A stretch of 64,000 nucleotides of DNA, taken from NCBI RefSeq assembly GCF_014197855.1, contig NZ_JACIGJ010000015.1, positions 1 to 64,000 on the forward strand, in the 5' to 3' direction. A program made the translations under genes and the position numbers. Below the pieces are notes generated by a model that saw only the letters and a list, made by a program, of their open reading frames with translations, was not told the origin of the DNA and did not search any database. Every line of letters begins with the position of its first letter. Within the stretch, counting starts at the first letter, position 1. Source of the stretch: Roseospira marina. Lineage in GTDB: Bacteria > Pseudomonadota > Alphaproteobacteria > Rhodospirillales > Rhodospirillaceae. Positions 39,349-47,244 of this stretch are shown in pieces.

Positions 39349-39714
39349 TTAAAACGCACCCCAGTTGGCGTCCGTCCCGTAAATTTTAAACCGACGTTCA
39401 TCCTCGATGACCTCAGCCGTCCGCTCGATCTGCGGATCATTGTGACCCGTGAGAATATTCCACGCACGTTCCGCGTAGAACTCTGCGATCACATCCTTCA
39501 TGTATTGGGCCTGACGCTCCGTCATACCCTTCATGACGCGCGATTTGCGGGCGATGTCCTGCATCGCGCCCTTGTGCCCATTCAGGACCGCGGGCGCGCC
39601 GCGCGCGATCGCCGTTCTGTGCTGCTCCACCAGCGTCTCCAGCGTCCGAAACACTAGGTCCGGCCGCGCATCGAGCAGGTCTCGCACCGACCTCGATCTC
39701 TCCTTTGGGGTCAT
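39349..39714 (-). CDS. Unknown protein ending in W-G-A-F (121 aa)
   Basis: Helical protein (V-R-D-L-L-D-A-R-P-D-L-V-F-R-T-L-E-T-L-V, then A-Q-Y-M-K-D-V-I-A-E-F-Y) whose last residues are D-A-N-W-G-A-F, comparable with the W-G-x-W tails at 34-35.7 kb and 56 kb. Otherwise unrelated to those proteins. A GCTACAAC element 30 bp upstream fits a promoter. Function unknown. Confidence 0.58.
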   Translation of the reverse strand: MTPKERSRSVRDLLDARPDLVFRTLETLVEQHRTAIARGAPAVLNGHKGAMQDIARKSRVMKGMTERQAQYMKDVIAEFYAERAWNILTGHNDPQIERTAEVIEDERRFKIYGTDANWGAF

Positions 39715-39744
39715 AACTGTCTCACTTCAAATTGTTCTAAGCAT

Positions 39745-39752
39745 GTTGTAGC
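39745..39752 (-). promoter_or_regulatory. Candidate -10 element GCTACAAC
   Basis: Same octamer as at 29464, 30 bp upstream of the 121-aa gene. Confidence 0.45.
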
Positions 39753-39814
39753 GCAACGCTGTCGGGGATGCGCCAGGGAAGTGCGCCCGCAGCGCGTCGC
39801 GCACGGCGCACAGG

Positions 39815-39889
39815 AAGCGTCTCTGAGCGCGTCTCGCTCACGCGCGCACATCGACACGCGCTCGACAATGGATCGCGCTCAGTGACGTT
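39815..39889. repeat. Inverted repeat related to 31295-31395
   Basis: 39874-39889 is the exact complement of the 16-mer at 29526-29541; 39815-39831 is a near copy in the other direction. No gene in 39753-39950. Confidence 0.6.
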
Positions 39890-39951
39890 CTCTAAGCGAT
39901 TCCACGATATCGCGCTTTCGCTCTTTCGCGAACGCGCGCTCTGAAACGCAA

Positions 39952-39979
39952 CAAGGGGCGCCCATCTGGACACCCCTTG
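39952..39979 (-). terminator. Terminator-like hairpin
   Basis: Minus strand CAAGGGG-loop-CCCCTTG then TTGCG, past the stop at 40009. Confidence 0.5.
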
Positions 39980-40008
39980 CGCGGCGAGAAGAATGAGGTG
40001 GTCTGCGT

Positions 40009-40239
40009 CTAGGCGACTACCTCGACCAGCACCACATGGCCAATGCTAGCCGGCAGCACGATGCGTCCATTGTTCTCCAGATGCGCCCGGAACTCGTCAC
40101 CAGTCATGCCGTTCACACTGCCCGACAACATGATCGGCGCCTTGCCTTCATTGGCCCGCAGAAACCGCTCGATCGGCATTGTACCCAGCTCTTCCGAGCA
40201 GCTCTTGGACTGGTCTATCTCCGTCACCTTGATGCGCAT
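40009..40239 (-). CDS. Unknown small protein (76 aa)
   Basis: Starts M-R-I-K-V-T-E-I-D; central helix F-R-A-H-L-E-N; ends in a hydrophobic strand I-G-H-V-V-L-V-E-V-V-A. No family recognised. Lies three bases after the stop of family A member 3 and is presumably translated with it. Confidence 0.55.
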   Translation of the reverse strand: MRIKVTEIDQSKSCSEELGTMPIERFLRANEGKAPIMLSGSVNGMTGDEFRAHLENNGRIVLPASIGHVVLVEVVA

Positions 40240-40242
40240 GAC

Positions 40243-41088
<846 letters not shown>

Positions 41089-41202
41089 GGTCTTCTCCGT
41101 ACTCATATGTGTTAAAAAGCCGCATCGCGTCTTGCGATGCTTTCGTTTTATCGTATGCCTGTAGGATATACGGCTGGGTTTTTAAATACTGACGCGGACA
41201 AT

Positions 41203-41225
41203 AAAAAGGAGCGCGGCCGCGCTCC
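41203..41225 (-). terminator. Strong terminator abutting a stop codon
   Basis: Minus strand GGAGCGCGGCCGCGCTCC followed by TTTTTATT. Confidence 0.82.
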
Positions 41226-41414
41226 CTATGCTGCATTTGGCGGAGGCGGATCGGGCAGCGGCTCGATCACGCCAAGTGTGGCTCGCGGACGTTCCCGAGA
41301 CCGTTCGATCGGCGGGTGTGAGCACCGCATGGCAATCACGTAGCCAGTCTCCAGCGGCGAGGCGATGACCGCGACGACGCGCATGCCGTTTTCGTCGCAC
41401 AAGGGGCAGGACAT
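41226..41414 (-). CDS. Small protein with CxxC (62 aa)
   Basis: Begins M-S-C-P-L-C-D-E-N-G, then V-I-A-S-P-L-E-T-G-Y-V-I-A-M-R-C and a Pro-rich end. AAGGAG lies seven bases before the ATG. Possibly binds zinc together with the later Cys and His. Terminator follows at once. Confidence 0.55.
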   Translation of the reverse strand: MSCPLCDENGMRVVAVIASPLETGYVIAMRCSHPPIERSRERPRATLGVIEPLPDPPPPNAA

Positions 41415-41425
41415 GATGATCTCCT

Positions 41426-41671
41426 TCACGAACGCGACGAGGGCGAGAGCCGGCCGATCAGGCCCGCCACGAGCAGAAACACCCGCGTCCCGGCGAACGT
41501 CACAAGCGCCGTGACGAGGAAGAGCAAGGTGCGGGCCAACGTGGTCAGCGGCTTGTAGGTTAGCTCGAACAGATGGTGCGGCGACCAGAACAGGCCGCCC
41601 AAACCCAACAGCGCCGACTGGCGCCAGCTTGCGTTTCGTTTCCAGCACACGTCGGTCGGTGTCTTGAACAT
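41426..41671 (-). CDS. Membrane protein (81 aa)
   Basis: One or two hydrophobic segments at 40-75 (L-A-R-T-L-L-F-L-V-T-A-L-V-T-F-A, then V-F-L-L-V-A-G-L-I-G). The N-terminal half is basic and aromatic. AGGAGG precedes the ATG. Unknown function. Confidence 0.58.
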   Translation of the reverse strand: MFKTPTDVCWKRNASWRQSALLGLGGLFWSPHHLFELTYKPLTTLARTLLFLVTALVTFAGTRVFLLVAGLIGRLSPSSRS

Positions 41672-41683
41672 GTGATCGGCCTC

Positions 41684-42256
41684 CTAAGCCGCGTCTCTGA
41701 TGACGGAAGAGGGCAGGGTGATCCAGCCCCAGTCGAGAGCCTTGAAGAAACACTCCATCATCACGGTCACGTCGTAGTCCGCGCCGTGTGCAAGGTCGTG
41801 GTCGTAGTAGACGCCGCAGGAGAAGCACAGCTTCTCCAAAGACGGCACGGCGCCGGTCGGCGTGGCGAAGCGCCCGTTCAACATCGTGTCCAGGAACGGC
41901 CCCACCTCCGACAGTCCAACCCGGCGGAACTCACCGTTGATGAACGGCGCGTCAAAGCCGACGCCGTTGTGAGCTACAGTCATAATTGACTTATTCAAAA
42001 TGACGTGCGTTTTCGGCGCCACTTCGTCCCACAGCGGCTTGCCGATCAGATCGGCCGCCGTGATGCCATGCACAGCCTGGGCCTTCTCCGTGATCGAACG
42101 CTGCGGATCAATCCGTTGTACGAAGTTGAGTTTGCGGCTCCGGCTCTCCAGGCACCAGAGTTGCACACAGACCTCGACGATCCGCTGATCACCGGGCGTA
42201 CCATCCTTGCCGAGCAGACCTGTCGTCTCAAGGTCGAGACCAGCGATAAGAGCCAT
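41684..42256 (-). CDS. DnaQ-like 3-5 exonuclease (190 aa)
   Basis: ExoI motif G-L-D-L-E-T-T-G at residues 6-13; ExoII A-H-N-G-V-G-F-D near 95-102; ExoIII A-H-G-A-D-Y-D-V near 157-164. All four DEDD acids and the general-base His are in place, so it should degrade DNA or RNA 3-prime to 5-prime, perhaps as proofreading or recombination nuclease. Separate from any polymerase here. AAGGA before the ATG; palindrome site 16 is 23 bp upstream. Confidence 0.85.
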   Translation of the reverse strand: MALIAGLDLETTGLLGKDGTPGDQRIVEVCVQLWCLESRSRKLNFVQRIDPQRSITEKAQAVHGITAADLIGKPLWDEVAPKTHVILNKSIMTVAHNGVGFDAPFINGEFRRVGLSEVGPFLDTMLNGRFATPTGAVPSLEKLCFSCGVYYDHDLAHGADYDVTVMMECFFKALDWGWITLPSSVIRDAA

Positions 42257-42279
42257 GATGGTGTCCTTGTCGTAGATGA

Positions 42280-42297
42280 TAAATCAACTCTTACTTA
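42280..42297. promoter_or_regulatory. Palindromic 18-bp motif, site 16
   Basis: TAAATCA-ACTC-TTACTTA, upstream of the exonuclease gene; overlaps the 3-prime end of the gene before it. Confidence 0.6.
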
Positions 42298-42508
42298 TCT
42301 CGCGTCGCAACGCAAGACGAGTCTGATTGGTCAATTCGATCACCTCGTGGTCGGCGAGGCCCTGACAGAGGTCCAGGGCGGTGTCCACAGCGATGAACGC
42401 CGCCTTTGGGCTCATTTTGCCATGCTCCAACTTCCAAGCGATCGTGCCCAGGAGATCGCTGAGCTTCCGACTCAGCTCTTGGGTATGTGTCGGCCAGTCG
42501 TCGGGCAT
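42284..42508 (-). CDS. Unknown helical protein (74 aa)
   Basis: GGAG precedes the ATG at 42508. Amphipathic helices: E-L-S-R-K-L-S-D-L-L-G-T-I-A-W-K-L and A-V-D-T-A-L-D-L-C-Q-G-L. The end of the gene overlaps palindrome site 16. No family recognised. Confidence 0.55.
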   Translation of the reverse strand: MPDDWPTHTQELSRKLSDLLGTIAWKLEHGKMSPKAAFIAVDTALDLCQGLADHEVIELTNQTRLALRREISKS

Positions 42509-42529
42509 GATGGTTCTCCACATTCGGTA

Positions 42530-42898
42530 TCAGTACAGCGATCCACAGGCTGAGGTCATAAAGTCAACCTGCACTTGATTCAAATCACGCTCGCGCTCGG
42601 GCGTGTCTTCATCTCTGCTAAAAATCTCAACTACAAGTTCCTCCCGTATTTCTCTCATTCTATCATTCCCAATATCAAAAAGATGCGGGTACACAATCTT
42701 CATATATTGTTTTCTATCACCATAGATGACAATTTTCTCCTGAAGGTCACGATCCATCGCCCTCTGTTCCATAATGGTATAAAACAAGAAGCAGCGCGCC
42801 TGATACTCCCTTGCCTGTTGCGGATCAGCGTGCGCCGAAGTTCCGAACAGACCGGAGAAGATCAGCGTCATCATGGCAGCTTTGGATACGCGACTCAT
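42530..42898 (-). CDS. Exported protein (122 aa)
   Basis: Signal peptide at 1-24 (K-A-A-M-M-T-L-I-F-S-G-L-F-G-T-S-A-H-A, cut likely after A-H-A). The mature part is charged and helical with single cysteines near each end (R-C-F-L-F and S-A-C-G-S-L-Y). More AT-rich than neighbours. Start taken as the second ATG, which has AAAGGA at proper spacing. Could act in the periplasm, for example in superinfection exclusion or lysis control; no family recognised. Confidence 0.6.
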   Translation of the reverse strand: MSRVSKAAMMTLIFSGLFGTSAHADPQQAREYQARCFLFYTIMEQRAMDRDLQEKIVIYGDRKQYMKIVYPHLFDIGNDRMREIREELVVEIFSRDEDTPERERDLNQVQVDFMTSACGSLY

Positions 42899-42900
42899 GG

Positions 42901-43097
42901 TCATTCCTTTTTCGTGACACGGGCGCGAACACGCACCCGATAGATGACGTTGCTTGACGTCACCTTGGTATCACGATGCATCGGGTCCGTGTAGAAAATC
43001 CCGTAGCGCGTGCGATAGGCGGAAACCGTGACGTCGCCGTCTGATCGAACTGGTCGCGTGTTTTGGCGCGACCGAGAACATAGCTGGAGGCAATCAT
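42901..43097 (-). pseudogene. Unknown small gene with a frame break in an A4 run
   Basis: The ATG at 43097 overlaps the upstream stop by ATGA and gives M-I-A-S-S-Y-V-L-G-R-A-K. The convincing C-terminal frame, S-D-G-D-V-T-V-S-A-Y-R-T-R-Y-G-I-F-Y then V-I-Y-R-V-R-V-R-A-R, ends at 42901 but is offset and has no start codon. Adding one A to the four at 43061-43064 joins them into about 65 residues. Confidence 0.55.
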
Positions 43098-43378
43098 TCG
43101 GCAGCCTCCGGCTTGAGCGCACCCTCATCGCTTTTGAGGTCGCGGAGCGCCTGGCGTACGACCTCGACAGCCGGGCTGGTGCGCGCATTCATGAACGCCA
43201 GATCGGCCGCCATAGACAGCAGGTCGAGCCGCGGGCTTGGGACACACGCGCGCACGTTCGCCGCGCGCGTGTGTCCCACGATCTCGTTGATCGCCGCATC
43301 CAGCTCGATCGTCGTGTACGGGATCCTGTTGGGTCGCGCCGGGCGGCGAGCGATCGGGCGTAGGCGCTCGTCAATCAT
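43094..43378 (-). CDS. Unknown protein (94 aa)
   Basis: ATG at 43378 lies inside the stop region of the zinc-ribbon gene. Contains T-T-I-E-L-D-A-A-I-N-E-I-V and V-E-V-V-R-Q-A-L-R-D-L. The coding sequence includes a perfect 15-bp inverted repeat at 43239-43277, which would form a strong mRNA hairpin in mid-gene. No family recognised. Confidence 0.55.
   Translation of the reverse strand: MIDERLRPIARRPARPNRIPYTTIELDAAINEIVGHTRAANVRACVPSPRLDLLSMAADLAFMNARTSPAVEVVRQALRDLKSDEGALKPEAAE
43239..43277. repeat. Perfect 15-bp inverted repeat inside a gene
   Basis: GGGACACACGCGCGC, nine bases, GCGCGCGTGTGTCCC, within the 94-aa gene. Confidence 0.75.
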
Positions 43379-43532
43379 GGCGCTCTCCATCCTCGCTGAT
43401 CTCTTCGCTGTCGCAGGGACTAATGGCGCGCTCGTCGCACTCCGGGCATTCCTCGTCGCACATCGTGCCCCATTCGCTATCCCATTCATGCCCGCAGGCC
43501 GGGCAGCGGTAGTAATTCACATACCAAGTCAT
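43371..43532 (-). CDS. Zinc-ribbon protein starting inside a palindrome (53 aa)
   Basis: Y-R-C-P-A-C-G-H-E-W and C-D-E-E-C-P-E-C-D supply four or five cysteines of a zinc ribbon; the tail is acidic. The ATG (43532-43530) lies in the centre of palindrome site 17, and AAGG sits just before the palindrome, the same arrangement as at the NlpC gene. Overlaps the next gene by 8 bp. Confidence 0.6.
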   Translation of the reverse strand: MTWYVNYYRCPACGHEWDSEWGTMCDEECPECDERAISPCDSEEISEDGERHD

Positions 43533-43542
43533 GTCTGATTTA
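43525..43542. promoter_or_regulatory. Palindromic 18-bp motif, site 17, containing a start codon
   Basis: CAAGTCA-TGTC-TGATTTA; the zinc-ribbon ATG is read from its core and left arm on the minus strand. Confidence 0.65.
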
Positions 43543-43555
43543 CCTTGCTACCGAC

Positions 43556-43742
43556 TCAATCGACGTACCGGCCGGCGGCCGTCAGATCCTCGATCGTCTC
43601 GAAGAACTCGGGCGCTTCGTCGTCCGACACCCTCCCGATTGTCGACGTTCTTCTTGAAGAACCAGGAGAGACCACGAAGGTCCGGCCCCAAGCCTATTGC
43701 TGCCTTCAGGCAAGCGGCGCAGATGATTTTTCGAAGGATCAC
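43556..43742 (-). pseudogene. Unknown small gene with a frame break near GGG
   Basis: GTG at 43742 overlaps the upstream stop (GTGA) and gives V-I-L-R-K-I-I-C-A-A-C-L-K-A-A-I-G-L-G, reaching W-F-F-K-K-N-V-D-N. From there the sense frame is offset: R-V-S-D-D-E-A-P-E-F-F-E-T-I-E-D-L-T-A-A, ending at 43556. Removing one G at 43634-43636 (GGG on the minus strand) unites them into about 60 residues. Confidence 0.55.
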
Positions 43743-44056
43743 TGGTTGGTCTCCTTGGGTGTGATCTTGATGCTGACCTGGAACTGGTCAGCAAGCATCT
43801 GAGCCACCTCCTTGGAGACCAGTTGCCGCATGGCTTCTCGATCGCCATACCGATCCATCACGGCCTGCAAAACCGTCTTTCGGGCCAGATCCTTCGGGTC
43901 GAAGGAACCGGACCCCTGATGTGTGAGATGCGTGACCTGCTGGGCGACGGCTTCGCGGATCCACTCGCGCAGGTTCTCCTTGGTTACACCAAGGTCGTTA
44001 AACATGAAGTTGCGGAAAGCCTCGTACTTCTCCGCGTTCGACATGAAGGTCCCCAT
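43739..44056 (-). CDS. Unknown helical protein (105 aa)
   Basis: ATG directly after the upstream TAA, with GAGGAG before it. Helical: Y-E-A-F-R-N-F-M-F-N-D-L, E-A-V-A-Q-Q-V, V-S-K-E-V-A-Q-M-L-A-D-Q-F-Q-V. Overall plan, and the E-V/I..LAD segment, resemble the 111-aa protein at 46897, so they may be distant paralogues. No known family. Confidence 0.55.
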   Translation of the reverse strand: MGTFMSNAEKYEAFRNFMFNDLGVTKENLREWIREAVAQQVTHLTHQGSGSFDPKDLARKTVLQAVMDRYGDREAMRQLVSKEVAQMLADQFQVSIKITPKETNQ

Positions 44057-44521
44057 TTACTGCTCCTCGTTCTCGTCGTTCTCGTCGACCGGCACCCAAA
44101 CCCACGCCCGCACATAGCAACCCGGATCGTCGCCCTCAGAAACCATCTCGGACAGGGCGGCATCGTCGGCCGGCTCGTCGATCTCGATCAGGCCGTCCTT
44201 CGCGTACATGTCGTGGGCCTTCTCGACGATCTTGCGCAGGCGTGCGGTGTCGATATCGTCGTTCTTTTCGGCTACAGGCTCGTGCGCCGCAGCGATGTCG
44301 CTTTCGCTCGGCTCGTGACCACAGGAGCGGTAGGCAGCGTTCCATGCACGCTGATACAGCCACGGTTTTCCCCGTGCCTGCGCCTCATCGCTCGCCGCGT
44401 TCGCCTCTTTATGCGCGGGCGCGCGCGAATTATTGTTCGCGAACGCAGATGACCAAATCACCCGCTCCGCCTGTTTAACAAACTCGTCGTCCGTTAATTC
44501 CGACCAATTGATCTCGCTCAT
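44057..44521 (-). CDS. Unknown acidic protein (154 aa)
   Basis: Starts S-E-I-N-W-S-E-L-T-D-D-E-F; helical N-terminal half with R-A-W-N-A-A-Y-R-S-C-G-H, acidic C-terminal half ending D-E-N-D-E-N-E-E-Q. Contains no enzyme motif. Start of the set 44521-43094. Confidence 0.58.
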   Translation of the reverse strand: MSEINWSELTDDEFVKQAERVIWSSAFANNNSRAPAHKEANAASDEAQARGKPWLYQRAWNAAYRSCGHEPSESDIAAAHEPVAEKNDDIDTARLRKIVEKAHDMYAKDGLIEIDEPADDAALSEMVSEGDDPGCYVRAWVWVPVDENDENEEQ

Positions 44522-44563
44522 GCTAATATTCCTCGTGACACGTCCAAAGTCTCAACAAACAAG

Positions 44564-44803
44564 TCATTCGACTTTCCGCACGCGCAGGCTTTCACCAAAC
44601 TCCCGCATCCTCAGAACGTGCTGAACGTTGATCTGACGGATCCGCTCCCGCTGATCGTCGGTCAGGTCTTCCCACGCCGACCCGCTTCGACCGGCACTCA
44701 CAAGCGCCTCCTCGTACCGTTCCTTGTGATCATCCTCGACGGCCTGAGCGACGAACGCCCGGCGCTCGGCTTCGTTCATGTTGAGCCACCACTCTTCGCT
44801 CAT
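44564..44803 (-). CDS. Unknown helical protein (79 aa)
   Basis: The ATG overlaps the DUF4942 stop (ATGA). Highly charged helices (E-A-E-R-R-A-F-V-A-Q-A-V-E-D-D, D-D-Q-R-E-R-I-R-Q-I-N). The longer upstream frame lies in the DUF4942 gene and is discarded. No family recognised. Confidence 0.58.
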   Translation of the reverse strand: MSEEWWLNMNEAERRAFVAQAVEDDHKERYEEALVSAGRSGSAWEDLTDDQRERIRQINVQHVLRMREFGESLRVRKVE

Positions 44804-45651
44804 CGTGCATCTCCCAATGTCGCACCACATTCCTCGGCAATCAGCTTGTTGGCCTTCTCGACCAGATCGGGGCGCAGCATCCAGAGATGCACGTTTCCGT
44901 TCTTGAACCACTTCACACGGAAGTAGCTGTCGCGGTCGATGATCTCGCCGCGCTCGATGCGCTCGCCGCATCGCTTGCCGGCGCGCACGGCGTCGAGGAT
45001 TTGCGAGGGCAGGGCGGCGCACCGGTCCGGCACGGGCTTGCCGTCCAGGACGTGCATTACGCGGTCCAGATCAGCGATCCGATCGTCGTCGCGGCCATAC
45101 CGCGTCCAGGAGCCGAACTCATTGAGCGCGTGCCCCAGCACGATCCGATCGTCGATCTTGAAGGCGTCGTGACTGCGATAGCGCCGGTCAAGCCGGCGAA
45201 ACGTTTCGACCAGACCGCGCCGAAAGATCACGTCGGCGTCGGCGCGCAGCGCGCCGAACGTGGCGCGCAGGTTCTCGACCGTGACCTCCGGCGGATCCTT
45301 CTCGATGTCGTCCTGGAACTTCGCCTTCGCCGTCGCGTCCATGACGGTATAGAGACCCAGGCTCTCGGCCATGTAGGTCCAGACGTCGCGGTCGATCTCC
45401 TTGCGAACGTCGTCCATCGCGCGCTTCGTGATGCCGCTGTAGACGACGCTCCACATGGCCCCGGTGCTGGACGTCAGGCTGCTCAGACCGTGCCCTGTGC
45501 CGGCGGCAGTCTTGTACGCCTTCATGCCCTCGATGATGGCCTCGAAGCCCGCCTCGATGCGCTCCAGCGCGCGGTCGCGGTGCCCGACCAGCTCCTCGGC
45601 GCTCGCCTTGCGCACCATATCGGTGCTGGCGTTTGTCCAGGTGCCGCTCAT
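44800..45651 (-). CDS. DUF4942 protein (283 aa)
   Basis: The C-terminal part has the DUF4942 landmarks: Y-R-S-H-D-A-F-K-I-D-D-R-I-V-L-G, L-D-R-V-M-H-V-L-D-G-K-P-V, and S-Y-F-R-V-K-W-F-K-N-G-N-V-H-L-W-M. This family is found in phages and mobile elements, sometimes linked to methyltransferase genes; function unknown. The N-terminal half is helical. ATG overlaps the MazG-like stop. Confidence 0.8.
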   Translation of the reverse strand: MSGTWTNASTDMVRKASAEELVGHRDRALERIEAGFEAIIEGMKAYKTAAGTGHGLSSLTSSTGAMWSVVYSGITKRAMDDVRKEIDRDVWTYMAESLGLYTVMDATAKAKFQDDIEKDPPEVTVENLRATFGALRADADVIFRRGLVETFRRLDRRYRSHDAFKIDDRIVLGHALNEFGSWTRYGRDDDRIADLDRVMHVLDGKPVPDRCAALPSQILDAVRAGKRCGERIERGEIIDRDSYFRVKWFKNGNVHLWMLRPDLVEKANKLIAEECGATLGDAR

Positions 45652-46268
45652 TCCTCGCCCTCCCGACGACTGTCGGCGGACACCGGATCCGGGCCGGGCA
45701 GGGGGCCGAAGGCTGGCTTCGCGGCCTGCTTGGCGCGGATCCGGTCGATCTTTCCCCAGACGCGCGTCAGCTCCGTCACGCCGCAGGTGTGCATACACAC
45801 GTCGTGCGCCAGGCAGAGAGACGCGAGCGTGACCATCACGCCGCCGATCTCCTGCTCCAGCTCGCCGACCGGGCGGCCGAACACATAGTCCACGAGCTGA
45901 TGCGCCTCGGTCGCCGTGCAGCCGGCCGCCTGAACCAACTCCAAAGCCTCTTCGAGGAACCTGTGGTTCCGCTCCGTTCGATCGTTGGCGATCTCCTTTC
46001 CAAAGCACGCCTCAACCCAGGGGGCGACCGCGCCCTGGAACAGCAGGGTCTGAATTTCGCAGGAGACCGGGACCGAGGTGATCGACCAGCGATCGCTACA
46101 CCCGAGAAAATCGCCGTTCGTCGGCTTAGGCCCTTCGTTCCAGTCCCAGTCACTCTTGAGGCGTTCGTGGACCCACTCACGTGCGGCGGCCTCATGAAAG
46201 AAGCCGTGGTTTTCGACCTCGCCCGGCATCGTCGACCGGATGGACGCCAGATACATGACGTCGTTCAT
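45648..46268 (-). CDS. MazG-like nucleotide pyrophosphohydrolase (206 aa)
   Basis: C-terminal helices R-F-L-E-E-A-L-E-L-V-Q-A-A-G and V-G-E-L-E-Q-E-I-G-G-V-M-V-T-L (about 105-150) have the E-x2-E and E-x3-D-like metal-site pattern of all-alpha NTP pyrophosphohydrolases, followed by W-G-K-I-D-R-I-R. The N-terminal 90 residues are an unrelated extension. Phage MazG-like enzymes alter nucleotide or alarmone pools. ATGA overlaps at both ends. Confidence 0.68.
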   Translation of the reverse strand: MNDVMYLASIRSTMPGEVENHGFFHEAAAREWVHERLKSDWDWNEGPKPTNGDFLGCSDRWSITSVPVSCEIQTLLFQGAVAPWVEACFGKEIANDRTERNHRFLEEALELVQAAGCTATEAHQLVDYVFGRPVGELEQEIGGVMVTLASLCLAHDVCMHTCGVTELTRVWGKIDRIRAKQAAKPAFGPLPGPDPVSADSRREGEE

Positions 46269-46702
46269 GACGTTTCTCCTCGCAGCTTCGCGAACGCGAA
46301 TTGCAGCGTCTTGCTGGGGTCGTCGATGTTCAGATTCTCGCGCAAGATGTTTGGTGTGACGCGGCTCATGCCTGACACGCTGTGTCCGCACTGTCCGCAC
46401 GATGCCAAAAACTCCACCGCCTTCGCCTCGTCGGGCGTCAGCAGCACGCCGGGCTTCTCCGTCTCGACGATCGTCCAATTCTCTTCAGGGTCCGCGTTGT
46501 CGCCCCAAAAGAAGGCGATCGGGTTCTCGCCGGCGCGTAGCCGATCCTGAAGCCCAGGATCATGCGCGGCGAGTTTCGTGAGAGTCCTGCGCACGAACGT
46601 GCGCAGGAAGTCCTCGGCCTCCTGGCGGGTCGTGAAAGACGCAGCGAGGGGGCGGGCGTCGTCAGTGTTCGCCGTCTCAATGATGGCTGTGTAGATTTTC
46701 AT
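46265..46702 (-). CDS. Unknown protein (145 aa)
   Basis: Beta-alpha N terminus (K-I-Y-T-A-I-I-E-T-A, then Q-E-A-E-D-F-L-R-T-F-V), W-G-D-N-A-D-P-E-E-N-W in the middle, C-G-Q-C-G-H-S near 102. The CxxC may bind zinc. First gene of the 46702-43094 leftward chain. No family recognised. Confidence 0.58.
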   Translation of the reverse strand: MKIYTAIIETANTDDARPLAASFTTRQEAEDFLRTFVRRTLTKLAAHDPGLQDRLRAGENPIAFFWGDNADPEENWTIVETEKPGVLLTPDEAKAVEFLASCGQCGHSVSGMSRVTPNILRENLNIDDPSKTLQFAFAKLRGETS

Positions 46703-46724
46703 CGTGCTTTCGCCTTTTTCGCTT

Positions 46725-46782
46725 TGTCGCGCATTCGCGCATTCGCGATTTTCTGACTCTAGCGAACGCGCGACGGCGTAGC
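46725..46782. repeat. GCGAA-type inverted repeat
   Basis: GTCGCGC(A)TTCGC and GCGAA(C)GCGCGAC arms in the gap 46703-46896. Resembles the palindrome at 59302-59347. No gene in this gap. Confidence 0.5.
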
Positions 46783-46896
46783 GAATGGGTTCTTGACCCT
46801 TGATGCTCGTGATTGGGTGTATGTGCCGACCAACTCCACCTTCCCGGCACAGGAAGCAATCGCGAAATACCCTCGTATTCGGCGTTTCGCGAACAG

Positions 46897-47232
46897 TTAG
46901 TCGCCTTTTTCGGCGTTCGGATCCAACGCAGGCAGTCCAGTGAACGACACCGTGATGCCCTGGGCGAGGGCCTTCTGGAGTTCTCCGTCAAGGCGCCTCT
47001 GAAGTAAGTGAAGCGCCTTATCCACGGCCTTCTTCACAGAGATGCCATCCCCAGCCGTAACCTTGGCGTACAGCTCGTCCGCCAGTCGCTGAATGACCTG
47101 GTTTTTGATCTCTGACCGGATCTGGTTGGGATCGATACCTTTCAATGCCTGTTGAATGAGTGTCTGAGTCACCCGGTCAGAGGCGCGCCGGATGATCATC
47201 TCGCGCTCTTGCGGTGTCAGTTCGACGTTCAT
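46897..47232 (-). CDS. Unknown helical protein (111 aa)
   Basis: Regular helices with L-T-P-Q-E-R-E-M-I-I-R-R-A, I-K-N-Q-V-I-Q-R-L-A-D-E-L-Y and A-V-D-K-A-L-H-L-L-Q. Starts 12 bp after RtcB. Similar in plan to the protein at 43739-44056. No family recognised. Confidence 0.57.
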   Translation of the reverse strand: MNVELTPQEREMIIRRASDRVTQTLIQQALKGIDPNQIRSEIKNQVIQRLADELYAKVTAGDGISVKKAVDKALHLLQRRLDGELQKALAQGITVSFTGLPALDPNAEKGD

Positions 47233-47244
47233 CGTTGTGCGCCT

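Noticed and set aside
41976-41993. Palindrome-like ACAGTCA-TAAT-TGACTTA inside the exonuclease gene
   Set aside because: Matches the consensus but lies mid-gene; not counted as a regulatory site.
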